A stretch of 8,899 bases of DNA from Bacteroidetes bacterium UBA1952 (GCA_002336725.1 DDEO01000103.1:1-8899); one strand, 5' to 3'. Counted from the stretch's first letter, positions 1 to 6,645 are shown. Translations and numbers: made by a program. The notes: generated by a model from the sequence alone, not told the origin.

Positions 1-50
1 AACACAGATAACCGAGATTGCGGGTCAGGCCCGCAATGACGTGTGCTGAA
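1..50 (+). repeat. Dispersed intergenic repeat, hairpin unit, left copy
   Basis: These 50 bases match 8734-8783 in the same orientation with one difference (C at position 12, T in the other copy). The core at 17-37 is a hairpin with 8-bp arms ATTGCGGG and CCCGCAAT around the loop TCAGG. Similarity resumes at 62-85, which resembles 8793-8817 (GGCGTACTCGTTTTT is shared). A third, inverted copy lies at 3366-3414. It codes for nothing visible and begins at the window edge, so it may extend further left. Confidence 0.9.
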
Positions 51-113
51 ATGGCGCGGCGAAATGTCGGGCGTACTCGTTTTTCCGTCATTTCGGCGAA
101 GCCTCTAATCACC

Positions 114-203
114 AGACCTGTCAGGTCAAGGCCGCCAGCAGCGGACGCAGACTCCTGACAGGTCTTAATTCGCCAGGTCTTAATCCGCAGGTTTCAATCT
201 GCG
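114..203. repeat. Inverted repeat plus three 15-bp tandem units at the mazG 3' end
   Basis: AGACCTGTCAGG (114-125) and CCTGACAGGTCT (154-165) are perfect inverted arms of 12 bases with 28 bases between them. The second arm runs into a 15-bp tandem repeat: CAGGTCTTAATTCGC (159-173), CAGGTCTTAATCCGC (174-188) and a more diverged AGGTTTCAATCTGCG (189-203). The third unit covers the last two codons and the stop codon of mazG (stop at 194-196). There is no U-tract, so it is not a standard terminator. ACCTGTCAGGT-like repeats are frequent between genes in Bacteroidota, from memory; a role here is unknown. Confidence 0.75.
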
Positions 204-958
204 CTTTTCGCCTGATTCCAATACCCATCCAGGACTTCCAGCGGCGTGCCGGGCATGGGGTTTCCGTTTTCCCGCGCCATCTGCTCTACAAATTCAAAAC
301 GCTTCTTAAACTTCCGGTTGGTAGCCTCCAGCGCCGCCTCCGGGTCGAGGTCCAGAAAGCGGGCGTAATTCACCACCGAAAACAGCAAATCGCCCAGCTC
401 GGCCTGCATTGCCGCTTTGTCGTTTAAAGAAACGGCTTCGTCCAGCTCCTGCAATTCCTCCGACAGCTTCTCGCGCACGTCTTCGGTTCGCTCCCAGTCG
501 AAGCCTGCCTGACGCGCTTTCTCCTGCAACCGCGCCGCCTTGGGCAAAGCCGGAAAAGCTTCCGGAACGCCGGCCAACACACTCTTTTTGCCTTCCTTCA
601 GCTTGAGGGCTTCCCAATTACGTTTTACATCTGCCTCATTCTCCACCCGCACCGAGCCATAAATGTGCGGATGACGCGCCACCAGCTTGTTGCAAACCCG
701 CTCTATCACATCGTCTATACTAAAACGGCCCGCTTCGTTGCCGAGGCGGGCGTAAAAAACAAGGTGCAGCAGCAGATCACCGGCTTCTTCGCAAATACCG
801 CCCCAGTCTTCCTTGTCAATCGCGTCCGCCAGTTCGTAGGTTTCTTCAATCGTAAGCGGACGCAGCGTGTGGATGGTTTGCTTGCGATCCCACGGACACT
901 GGGTGCGCAGGTCGGCAAGAATGGTTTTCAGGCGCTCAAAGGAAGTGGCATAAGGCAT
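194..958 (-). CDS. mazG: MazG nucleoside triphosphate pyrophosphohydrolase
   Basis: MazG hydrolyses (d)NTPs to the monophosphate and pyrophosphate in the cytosol, removing aberrant nucleotides and, in E. coli, affecting (p)ppGpp levels. The 254 residues are close to E. coli MazG (263) and show the two-repeat layout. The N-terminal repeat has CPWDRKQT (21-28), then the acidic metal-binding set E38, E39, E42 and E57, E58, D61. The C-terminal repeat has E167, E168, E171, then ELGD (E187, D190), followed by the helix NRKFKKRFEFVE (214-225). All expected acidic residues appear to be present. The ATG at 956-958 fits the family N-terminus. It lies 15 bases downstream of the acetyltransferase stop codon, so the two are probably co-transcribed. 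Its last codons lie inside a tandem repeat. One TTCCGGAA palindrome (560-567) encodes V-P-E at 131-133. Confidence 0.96.
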   Translation of the reverse strand: MPYATSFERLKTILADLRTQCPWDRKQTIHTLRPLTIEETYELADAIDKEDWGGICEEAGDLLLHLVFYARLGNEAGRFSIDDVIERVCNKLVARHPHIYGSVRVENEADVKRNWEALKLKEGKKSVLAGVPEAFPALPKAARLQEKARQAGFDWERTEDVREKLSEELQELDEAVSLNDKAAMQAELGDLLFSVVNYARFLDLDPEAALEATNRKFKKRFEFVEQMARENGNPMPGTPLEVLDGYWNQAKSAD

Positions 959-973
959 AGCCGCAAAGGTAGC

Positions 974-1273
974 CTATGCGTCCGGTGCTTCTTTTTGCCA
1001 GATGTCGGCATACACGCTATCCTTTTCGAAAAGACGATGCGCATAAGAACATTGCGGAACAATTTTCAGGTCGTTTTCCCGCGCATAATTCACCACCTGA
1101 TCCACCAGTTTGCGGCCCAGTTGCTGCCCCTGAAAACCGTCTTCCACCAGCGTGTGATCCAGCGTGATGGTATTCTTTCCGGAAGGATAATAGGAAACCT
1201 CGCCTGCTTTTTGGCCGTCTTGATGCGCCGTAAAAAAGCTGTGCTTGCCACCCTGTTTGTGTTGGAAATCCAT
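974..1273 (-). CDS. Small GNAT-like N-acetyltransferase (YidJ / Acetyltransf_CG type)
   Basis: This is a 99-residue single-domain protein of the short GNAT-related group (PF14542), whose members are about 90-100 residues and probably acetylate an amine from acetyl-CoA; the substrate is unknown. The diagnostic stretch is HTLVEDGFQGQQLGRKLVDQ (residues 40-59). Its Q/R-x-x-G-x-G/A-like loop, here QGQQLG (48-53), is the acetyl-CoA pyrophosphate site. NYARENDLKIVPQCSYA (62-78) follows, with the cysteine C75 typical of the group. The N-terminal half is a plain beta meander (YYPSGKNTITLDH). The ATG at 1271-1273 is the only sensible start. The gene opens a probable two-gene operon with mazG and sits just after a terminator for the upstream lipoprotein gene. 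A TTCCGGAA copy (1177-1184) encodes P-S-G-K at 30-33. Confidence 0.88.
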   Translation of the reverse strand: MDFQHKQGGKHSFFTAHQDGQKAGEVSYYPSGKNTITLDHTLVEDGFQGQQLGRKLVDQVVNYARENDLKIVPQCSYAHRLFEKDSVYADIWQKEAPDA

Positions 1274-1350
1274 GGTGTTTAAAAGTGTTTTATAAAAGTA
1301 GAAAAATCGTTCGCCAATTGTCCTGCAAATGCCGGTCCGGAGCTGCTCAT

Positions 1351-1370
1351 TTTCCGGAAATTTCCGGAAA
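1351..1370. repeat. Two fused TTTCCGGAAA palindromes
   Basis: TTTCCGGAAA occurs twice head to tail, making a perfect 20-bp palindrome. It lies 78-97 bases upstream of the acetyltransferase start codon and between that start and the terminator at 1403-1438. It is the densest point of a motif found 13 times in the window as TTCCGGAA. It could be a paired binding site for a dimeric regulator or two units of a genome-wide repeat; the sequence alone does not decide. Confidence 0.85.
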
Positions 1371-1383
1371 TTTTTTTATAAAA

Positions 1384-1397
1384 GGGCTGCAAAGCCC
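1384..1397 (-). other. Small hairpin after the terminator
   Basis: GGGCT and AGCCC form a 5-bp stem around GCAA. On the minus strand it is followed by TTTTAT, so it could act as a weak second terminator just downstream of the strong one at 1403-1438. The stem is short, so the call is tentative. Confidence 0.35.
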
Positions 1398-1402
1398 GAA
1401 TT

Positions 1403-1438
1403 AAAAAAGCCATTGCTCCGGGAAACAATGGCTTTTTT
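1403..1438 (-). terminator. Intrinsic terminator of the DUF72-DUF4142 unit
   Basis: AAAAAAGCCATTG (1403-1415) and CAATGGCTTTTTT (1426-1438) form a perfect 13-bp stem with a 10-base loop. On the minus strand the stem ends in six T residues. It begins 18 bases after the lipoprotein gene's stop codon. The arms are symmetric, so it would also stop plus-strand transcription, but no plus-strand gene runs into it. Confidence 0.9.
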
Positions 1439-1456
1439 ATAGAGAGGCAGGAATAT

Positions 1457-2053
1457 TTATTTCAACATCGCCTGAATCTCGCGGGCGCGTTGCAGGTGGC
1501 GCTCCAACGTGGGCAGCGTTTTGGCGGCGAAAGCCTTGATATCCGGGTCGGCAGCGTTCATCGAAGTCTTGCGGAACATCTCCACATCTTTTTCGTGGTC
1601 ACTTACCATATGCTCTACATAATGCTTATCGAAATCACTGCCTTTCATAGTAAGCATATCGTTATACATCTTTTGGTTGTCGTTGCTTATCGTAGCCGGC
1701 AAGGAGATGTTTTTTTGGGCAGCAAGTGCTTTAAGCTCTTTGTCTGCCTTGGCATGATCTTCGGCCATCATCTTGCCGAAGGCTTTAACCTGAGCATTAA
1801 GACCGTTTTTCTGGGCAAGTTCGCCCATCTGTACCTCTGCCATTCCACCATCGGCGGCTTTTACCACAAAATCAGCATCATCTTTTACAGAATTGTCGCT
1901 GTTGGGCATATTCATGGTGTTGAGGGAGGAGTCATCGATTTTTTGTTCGTTTTGCTCCTGAGCGATTTCTTTAGAATCGGTTGTGTTGTTGCTACAGGCG
2001 GCGAAGGAAAGGCAGGCAGTAGCGGCCAGAACTGAAAAAAGGGTCTTTTTCAT
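1457..2053 (-). CDS. DUF4142 family lipoprotein (ferritin-like fold)
   Basis: The 198-residue product has a lipoprotein signal peptide: MKK, a hydrophobic stretch to residue 19, and LSFAAC with the lipidated cysteine at 20 (F at -3 is a little unusual). A low-complexity polar linker (21-58) precedes the DUF4142 domain (about 59-197), a helical ferritin-like bundle of unknown function. Visible signature pieces are DADFVVKAADGGMAEVQMGELA (start 59), AFGKMMAEDHAKADKEL (91-107), and the H/E-rich helices HYVEHMVSDHEKDVEMF (144-160) and TLERHLQRAREI (182-193), where histidines and acids could bind metal; that is inference. The ATG at 2051-2053 was preferred to one at 2198-2200 because it puts the signal peptide at the N-terminus. 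It follows the DUF72 gene by 55 bases and ends at a strong terminator. Confidence 0.9.
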   Translation of the reverse strand: MKKTLFSVLAATACLSFAACSNNTTDSKEIAQEQNEQKIDDSSLNTMNMPNSDNSVKDDADFVVKAADGGMAEVQMGELAQKNGLNAQVKAFGKMMAEDHAKADKELKALAAQKNISLPATISNDNQKMYNDMLTMKGSDFDKHYVEHMVSDHEKDVEMFRKTSMNAADPDIKAFAAKTLPTLERHLQRAREIQAMLK

Positions 2054-2108
2054 AAGAAGGAAATTTAAGCTCAATAGCGGGATAAAATCATGCCATCTGC
2101 CGCTGCTC

Positions 2109-3104
2109 TTAAAAAAGAGAAGTCTGCACGGCATCCGCAACAGGAGCGAAATGAGGCGCTTTTTCTTCGGGCAAAATCCCCTCCTGCACTGCATCGGCAA
2201 AGGGGTTGAAGAGCGGTTGCGCCAGATGCGGAGCAGCTATCGCCTGTCCCAGCACGTCGTTTGCCCGTTCAATCACATAACAGGCCATCTCCGGCGCTGA
2301 ATTTCCGGTATGAACCACAAAATAAGCGGCTTCCAGTCCATCGGTCTCCCAGCTTTTCAGGCGCAGCATCCAGTCTTCGATGCGCTCATAGGTACTCTTC
2401 AGACTTCGCGCCGCCACAAAACGGATCAGCACTTTCGGAATCGTAAGGTGCATATGGCACACATCGCGGCGGCCCGGTGTGTCGGTAATCACGGCACCGA
2501 TGCCCAGGTCGCGGAAGGCTTCCGTCCAGAGGCTCAAGACCGGCTCGCGAAACCATTCGGGATGCCGAAACTCCACGAAATACGTCTGTCCTTGCGGCAG
2601 CCCGCCGAGATAACGGTAGAGGTTCTCCTGATTGGCGCGGGTGGGTGCAAAGGCCTCGCTCGTCTGGATGAAAAGCGGGCCGAGGTGCGTGCCAAAACCG
2701 GCAATGCTGTCGAGGAAAAGGCCCGTGTCGCGCGTGGGATTGACGAAGTGGCTGTGATGCGAAATGAGTTGCGGGAATTTGGGCAGAAACAGAAATGCGT
2801 CGTGGACGGCCTTCGCGGCCCAGCCTTCAATGGTTTCTCTGGGATAAATGCGATAGTGCGTGCCGTTGAACTCGATGCAGCGAAAACGCTGCATATAAGC
2901 ATCCATAAGCTCGGCTTCGCGGGTGCGGGCAGGGTAGAGGCGGCCCTTCCATTCTTTAACGTTCCACTCGGCCAGCCCTACCTGCAAGCGCATGGGCTGC
3001 GCCGATTGCGCGCGGCGGAGCAGCAGGCGGTTTCCGGGCGGGTCGGGCGGCAGGGGGAAGGTTTTTCCTGCCAGTTGATCGGGTTCAAGCCATCCAAAAT
3101 TCAT
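2109..3104 (-). CDS. DUF72 domain-containing protein (YecE-like)
   Basis: A 331-residue cytosolic protein of the DUF72 family (PF01904), a TIM-barrel family whose biochemical role is not settled. Family landmarks are visible in order: LQVGLAEWNVKEWKGRLYP (40-58; the first barrel strand, usually GTSGWSYKDWKG), FRCIEFNGTHYRIY (74-87; usually VEINSTFY), LFLPKFPQLISH (105-116; usually the K-x-P region), FVEFRHPEWF (176-185), then AVITDTP (204-210) and VLIRFVA (225-231; usually YVRLHG). YFVVHTGNSAPEMA (261-274) corresponds to the usual Y-x-F-x-N-T/N-x-x-G region. An N-terminal stretch of about 38 residues precedes the domain; a later start at M38 is possible. It lies 55 bases upstream of the DUF4142 gene. 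No membrane segment is seen. Confidence 0.9.
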   Translation of the reverse strand: MNFGWLEPDQLAGKTFPLPPDPPGNRLLLRRAQSAQPMRLQVGLAEWNVKEWKGRLYPARTREAELMDAYMQRFRCIEFNGTHYRIYPRETIEGWAAKAVHDAFLFLPKFPQLISHHSHFVNPTRDTGLFLDSIAGFGTHLGPLFIQTSEAFAPTRANQENLYRYLGGLPQGQTYFVEFRHPEWFREPVLSLWTEAFRDLGIGAVITDTPGRRDVCHMHLTIPKVLIRFVAARSLKSTYERIEDWMLRLKSWETDGLEAAYFVVHTGNSAPEMACYVIERANDVLGQAIAAPHLAQPLFNPFADAVQEGILPEEKAPHFAPVADAVQTSLF

Positions 3105-3253
3105 AGTCTTTAAATAACAATAAACAGTGCTTTTCGTTGGCTGAAAGCGGGCTGTTTTCTGGAAACCCGACGCTTCCTGAAATTAGGCTTCTTGCGAAAG
3201 TAGTTTCATGCAGCATCTTCGTTGTTGTGTAGTACTCCCCCAATCTAGATTAT

Positions 3254-3310
3254 TCTGTGTTGTGGAGATGGCGGCTTACCGCTTTTCAGCGGCACAGGCT
3301 CCGCCGCCAT
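3254..3310 (-). repeat. Dispersed repeat, GC-rich nested hairpin, inverted copy
   Basis: These 57 bases are the exact reverse complement of 8685-8741. Outer arms are ATGGCGGC/GCCGCCAT (8 bp). Inside is a second stem CCGCT/AGCGG around a 4-base loop (GAAA on the strand shown by the right copy). The repeat continues at 3313-3328 into a unit of the 14-bp repeat seen at the right edge of the window. It has no coding content. Confidence 0.93.
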
Positions 3311-3312
3311 GA

Positions 3313-3328
3313 CGGATTACGTACGCGG
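3313..3328 (-). repeat. Single unit of the TACGT 14-bp repeat
   Basis: These 16 bases are the exact reverse complement of 8860-8875, part of the tandem array at the right edge. The unit abuts the nested hairpin repeat at 3254-3310, suggesting that both belong to one composite element. Confidence 0.75.
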
Positions 3329-3365
3329 GAAAACCTACGCCTCGCATTTCGCAGCGCCTTCTCCC

Positions 3366-3414
3366 CACACGTCATTGCGGGCTTGACCCGCAATCTCCAT
3401 TATCCTGTGTTGTG
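3366..3414 (-). repeat. Dispersed repeat, ATTGCGGG hairpin unit, inverted copy
   Basis: The reverse complement matches 8731-8778 with one inserted base and two substitutions. The hairpin core 3374-3394 has arms ATTGCGGG/CCCGCAAT around CTTGA. One substitution is in the loop and both arms are kept in all three copies, which hints that the paired structure matters or that copies spread recently. Confidence 0.9.
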
Positions 3415-3452
3415 AAGATGATAGGGGATTTTATAATTAGAACTTTGCGCAG

Positions 3453-3545
3453 ATGGCAACCATAGCAACGATGAAAGTATCACCCGAAAAAGAACAAATA
3501 GACTTTCGCAAGAGGTCTATTAATCAACGCGCATCCCGATTTTAG
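3453..3545 (+). pseudogene. Possible short ORF or gene remnant, unknown
   Basis: A 30-codon plus-strand ORF opens with ATG at 3453 (a second ATG, in frame, at 3471) and reads MATIATMKVSPEKEQIDFRK before ending at a TAG at 3543-3545. An overlapping frame stays open from 3502 and reads on through INAHPDFRQNKEQRLECFYG to a TAA near 3591. The composition looks protein-like and differs from the surrounding repeats, so this may be a small gene broken by a frameshift, for instance a decayed antitoxin-type gene. No family is recognised and chance remains likely. Confidence 0.2.
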
Positions 3546-3653
3546 GCAGAATAAGGAACAGCGGCTGGAATGCTTTTATGGCAAGACACTATAAGGCACA
3601 AAGGGCGTGTGGATGCGTCATTGGGGCTTTGGGGGAGAATGATTTTCGGAAAA

Positions 3654-5447
3654 TCACGCCCCTCCTCCCGCTCCCGTCTGATGGCGCCACAAGTCGGCGT
3701 AGCGCCCGTTTTGCGCCAGCAGTGCCGTGTGCGTTCCCGACTCCACAATTTCGCCATCGTCGAGCACCAGGATTTTATCGAAATCCCAACCCGCATAGAG
3801 GCGGTGGGTAATGACGATAACCGTCGTTTCCTGCAAAGCTGTTTTCAGATTGAAGAGAATGCGTTGCTCCGTCTGGGTGTCCACCGCCGAAAGGCTTTCA
3901 TCGAGCAGCAAGACGGGGGCTTTTTTAAGAATGGCCCGTGCCAGCACCAGCCGCTGTTTCTGCCCGCCGGAGAGCAACACGCCGCGCTCGCCAATCACCG
4001 TCTCGTAGCCTTCCGGAAATCCTGCTACATCCTTCGCCAGATCGGCCAGCCGCGCCGCTTCGAGTACCTCCTCGTGCGTGGCTTCTTCGCGGCCAAACTT
4101 AATATTGTTATAAAGCGTATCGCTGAACAGGAGTGCTTCCTGCGGGGCATAGGCAATGTTGCGGCGCAGATGGCCCAGGTCGTATTGGGTCAGCGGAATG
4201 CCGTCGAGCGCCACCGTGCCGGAAGCAGGGTCATACATCCGCAGCAGCAGTTGCGCAAGGGTGCTTTTGCCGCTGCCCGTGCGCCCAATGATGCATACTT
4301 TTTCGCCGGGGAGGAGGTGTAAATTAAAATCCTTCAGTGCTACAATATGGGTATGCGGATATACAAAGCGCACGTTTTCAAAGCGAATATCGCCGTGTAT
4401 TTCCGGAAATTGAGGCTGCGCCGCATTGGTGATGACCGAAGGCGTGTGCAAAAACTCGTTGATGCGCGCCTGCGAAACCGCCGCCCGCTGTATCATCGAA
4501 GCCACCCAGCCCAGCGACGAAATCGGGAACATCAGCAGGTTGAGGTAAATCACAAACTCGGCAATATTGCCCGCCGTGGCCTGCCCCTGAATGGCCAGAT
4601 AGCCGCCCGCCAGCACTGTCAGCAAAAGGCTGAAACCCACAAACAGCGTGATCGACGGAAACCAGATGCTCTCGGTGAGGGCCAGATTGACGGCGCTTTT
4701 CCGGTATTCTTCCGCCGTTTTGGAGAAATAAGAAAGCATGGGCCGCTCCTGTACAAACGATTTGATGACGCGAATGCCGCTGTAGGATTCCTGCGCCGTG
4801 GTGGTCAGTTCTGAGAGCTGCGCCTGTATCTTCTCGCTCTTGCGGGCAATGATTTTATTGACAAAATAGATGGCCAGCGCCAGAAAGGGCAGCGGCGCAC
4901 CCACGAGCAGCGTCAGGCGGGCATCCACACGGCTCATGCCCCAGAAACACAAAATCGTCAGCACCAGCATATTGGTGGTGTACATCAGCGCCGGGCCAGT
5001 ATACATCCGCACACGGCTCACGTCCTCGGAGATGCGGTTCATCAGGTCGCCGGTGAAGTGGGTCTTATAAAATCCGGCATCGAGTTGTTGATAATGCCGG
5101 TAGATGGCGTTTTTCTGCTCATATTCAATGTGGCGACTCATCACAATCAGTGTCTGCCGCATGAAAAACATAAACACGCCCCGCAACAGGGCCAGGCCGA
5201 GTAGCAGCAACCCGTTCCAGAGCACAAGGTTGAAAACAGTGCTGCGGGCAGCCTTTTCCAATCCCGAATTCCGGAAAAAATCAAACGAAGAAGCCTCCGC
5301 CGTTACGCGGTCGATCACCGTGCGAACGATGACCGGCGGCAGCACGGCAAAAACGTTGGAGATGGTTACAAACAGCAGCCCGAAGAGTAGGTGCCATTTG
5401 TATTTATAGAAATAGGGGTTTATCGCAGCAAGGGCCTTCACGGACAC
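3654..5447 (-). CDS. ABC exporter, fused permease and ATPase (MdlA/YheI-like)
   Basis: A 597-residue half-transporter of the inner membrane with an N-terminal transmembrane domain (about 1-330, six hydrophobic segments, the first near 19-40) and a C-terminal ATPase (about 352-590). The ATPase is complete: Walker A GRTGSGKST (388-396), Q-loop Q436, signature LSGGQ (492-496), Walker B VLLLDE (512-517) with catalytic E517, D-loop SAVD (520-523) and switch histidine H548. SLSAVDTQTEQRIL resembles MdlA and Bacillus YheI, which often act as heterodimers; here the catalytic Glu is intact and no partner is adjacent, so a homodimer is possible. Substrate is unknown (drug, lipid or peptide). The chosen start is a GTG (5445-5447); another GTG lies at 5439-5441. 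It starts 109 bases after the secreted-protein gene. Three TTCCGGAA copies lie inside. Confidence 0.95.
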   Translation of the reverse strand: MSVKALAAINPYFYKYKWHLLFGLLFVTISNVFAVLPPVIVRTVIDRVTAEASSFDFFRNSGLEKAARSTVFNLVLWNGLLLLGLALLRGVFMFFMRQTLIVMSRHIEYEQKNAIYRHYQQLDAGFYKTHFTGDLMNRISEDVSRVRMYTGPALMYTTNMLVLTILCFWGMSRVDARLTLLVGAPLPFLALAIYFVNKIIARKSEKIQAQLSELTTTAQESYSGIRVIKSFVQERPMLSYFSKTAEEYRKSAVNLALTESIWFPSITLFVGFSLLLTVLAGGYLAIQGQATAGNIAEFVIYLNLLMFPISSLGWVASMIQRAAVSQARINEFLHTPSVITNAAQPQFPEIHGDIRFENVRFVYPHTHIVALKDFNLHLLPGEKVCIIGRTGSGKSTLAQLLLRMYDPASGTVALDGIPLTQYDLGHLRRNIAYAPQEALLFSDTLYNNIKFGREEATHEEVLEAARLADLAKDVAGFPEGYETVIGERGVLLSGGQKQRLVLARAILKKAPVLLLDESLSAVDTQTEQRILFNLKTALQETTVIVITHRLYAGWDFDKILVLDDGEIVESGTHTALLAQNGRYADLWRHQTGAGGGA

Positions 5448-5512
5448 AAAGGTCGGGGATGCGCCGGGAGTTGTGCGGTCGAAGGCCCGGAGACAACGAC
5501 GATCCGCCGCTT

Positions 5513-5522
5513 TTTCCGGAAA
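5513..5522. repeat. TTTCCGGAAA palindrome upstream of the exporter
   Basis: A full 10-bp copy of the iterated palindrome sits in the 109-base gap, 66-75 bases upstream of the exporter's GTG. Another full copy (5613-5622) is nearby, inside the end of the neighbouring gene. Confidence 0.8.
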
Positions 5523-5556
5523 TCAGGGCCTGAAATATCAGCACCGGGACGCTCCC

Positions 5557-6336
5557 TCACTCCAGATACGAGTGATCCAGCAAATACTGCGCAATTTGTT
5601 TCACCTGTTCCATTTCCGGAAAATACGGCACCGGCAACTCCACTACTTTGTGGGTATCGGGCAGGCGCAGCCGGCACGATTGCGCATCCGAAACGAGCAG
5701 GTCGGCCTCGGCCACACGTCGGCCATCAGGCCTCGTAAACACAAGCGTTTTGTAGGCTTCCCCCTTGTCGAAGAAGCGATGCGCAGTGTATTGGCCCAGC
5801 ACTTTTCCCTGCCGCATAATCTTGTTTCCTGCAATCATCAGGCCCTGTGTGCCGACAGCAGGCGGGGGCGATCTCCGGGGCTTGTTGTCGTCCCGAAGGA
5901 AGTCGTCTACATCCTTTACGATACCCCGCACCGCCTCCCGCACCGGCTGCGGGCCGCGCGCTTCCAGACGCGCCAAACGACGCACGGCTTTGAGGTCGGG
6001 CGCTGCGCCGCCCGCCACCATATCATACTGCACCAGCATCTCCGCAAGCGCGTTGGCATACGGAATGGCAGGGGCAATCGGAACCAGCGTGTCCAGTTCG
6101 GTGAAATACAGCACAAAGCCTTCGCCCGGCTTCTTTTGCGCCAGCGCAAATTCCTGCCCGGTCAGCGTCTTAAAGGCAAAGCGGGGCGACGAGATGCTCG
6201 TGCTGAGCCGCACCATCCGGCAATAAGGCTCGCCATTGCGGTACACGGTGCTGTCTTTCACCGTTGCCTTTTGTGCAAAGGAAGCGGTGGCGGCGCAGCC
6301 GATCAACCCCAGCGATAGCAGCAGTTTCTTGTTCAT
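5557..6336 (-). CDS. Secreted protein of unknown function
   Basis: A 259-residue protein with a clear Sec signal peptide: MNKK, a hydrophobic core LLLSLGLIGCAATA, and SFA|Q with likely cleavage after A21. The mature part has two regions. Residues 22-108 look like a beta-rich domain (KDSTVYRNGEPYCRM, then RFAFKTLTGQEFAL and GFVLYFTELDT). Residues 109-150 are helical and rich in Arg, Ala and Asp. A proline/arginine-rich linker at 152-160 (KPRRSPPPA) follows, then a second beta-rich part (165-235) and a C-terminal helix (240-255). No family is recognised and no catalytic motif stands out. C14 is in the signal core, not a lipobox. It lies 63 bases after purS and 109 before the exporter, so it may share their transcript. 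TTTCCGGAAA at 5613-5622 encodes F-P-E (239-241). Confidence 0.85.
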   Translation of the reverse strand: MNKKLLLSLGLIGCAATASFAQKATVKDSTVYRNGEPYCRMVRLSTSISSPRFAFKTLTGQEFALAQKKPGEGFVLYFTELDTLVPIAPAIPYANALAEMLVQYDMVAGGAAPDLKAVRRLARLEARGPQPVREAVRGIVKDVDDFLRDDNKPRRSPPPAVGTQGLMIAGNKIMRQGKVLGQYTAHRFFDKGEAYKTLVFTRPDGRRVAEADLLVSDAQSCRLRLPDTHKVVELPVPYFPEMEQVKQIAQYLLDHSYLE

Positions 6337-6399
6337 CCGGAATCTGGTTTTAGGATTGCTATAAAACTTGCAGCCCGATACAGAACAGGGCGCGTATTC

Positions 6400-6645
6400 T
6401 TAAAGAACCGCGACCTCAAAGGACTCCATCACCGGGTTGGCCAGCAGCTTGCGGCAGGCTTCCTCGGCGGTGGCTTTGGCCTCTTCGGCAGTAGCGGCTT
6501 CCACCTGAAGCGTGATGTGTTTTCCCACGCGCACGTCGGCGATATTGCCCAGGCCCAGGTTGTGCAGGCTGCCCGTTACGGCCTTGCCCTGCGGGTCGAG
6601 CAGATCTTTGAGCGGAAGGATGTTGATGCGAACCGTATGTTTCAT
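6400..6645 (-). CDS. purS: PurS, FGAM synthase subunit
   Basis: PurS is the small subunit that bridges PurL and PurQ in the ATP-dependent conversion of FGAR and glutamine to FGAM, step four of purine synthesis. The 81 residues match the family's usual size of about 80-85. Hallmarks are ILPLKDLLDPQGKAV (9-23), the DVRVGKHI segment (37-44), a beta strand with the E-rich helix ATAEEAKATAEEACRKLL (51-68) and LANPVMESFEV (68-78). The start ATG (6643-6645) gives the standard MKHTVRINI N-terminus. Presence of PurS implies the three-subunit enzyme with short PurL and PurQ, neither of which is in the window. It lies 48 bases downstream of pssA. Confidence 0.96.
   Translation of the reverse strand: MKHTVRINILPLKDLLDPQGKAVTGSLHNLGLGNIADVRVGKHITLQVEAATAEEAKATAEEACRKLLANPVMESFEVAVL

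Larger units (their letters stand above)
3105..3653. other. 549-base intergenic region with dispersed repeats
   Basis: No convincing complete gene lies here. The left part (3105-3250) is the upstream region of the DUF72 gene. It contains TACTTTCG on the minus strand (3195-3202), one base off the Bacteroidota -7 box, but no matching -33 box was found. The centre (3254-3414) holds the composite repeat. The right part (3430-3600) is more A+T-rich and holds only short open stretches that may be gene remnants. TTTTCGGAAAA at 3643-3653, just downstream of the exporter's stop codon (3654-3656), is a variant of the iterated palindrome. Confidence 0.7.

Noticed and set aside
114..165. Terminator downstream of mazG
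   Set aside because: The 12-base arms are 28 bases apart and no T-run follows on the minus strand.
665..1282. Plus-strand open frame of about 205 codons
   Set aside because: It lies antisense to mazG and the acetyltransferase, both recognised by family motifs; its translation matches nothing known.
2054..2200. N-terminal extension of the DUF4142 protein to an ATG at 2200
   Set aside because: It would overlap the DUF72 gene end and bury the lipoprotein signal peptide at residue 50.
2310..3113. Plus-strand open frame of about 267 codons
   Set aside because: It is antisense to the DUF72 gene, whose conserved motifs show that the minus strand is coding.
3195..3202. Promoter of the DUF72 gene (TACTTTCG)
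   Set aside because: One mismatch to the -7 consensus, no TTG at the proper distance, and about 90 bases from the start codon.
3641..3655. Terminator at the end of the exporter gene
   Set aside because: GATTTTC-G-GAAAATC is an odd-length palindrome overlapping the stop codon, with too small a loop and no T-run; it looks like a variant of the iterated palindrome.
3570..4322. Plus-strand open frame of about 250 codons
   Set aside because: It covers the exporter's ATPase domain in antisense; the minus strand carries all the ABC motifs.
5473..6318. Plus-strand open frame of about 281 codons, longer than the gene opposite it
   Set aside because: It is Arg/His-rich with no signal or domain. The minus frame has a proper signal peptide, balanced composition and fits the strand of all neighbours.
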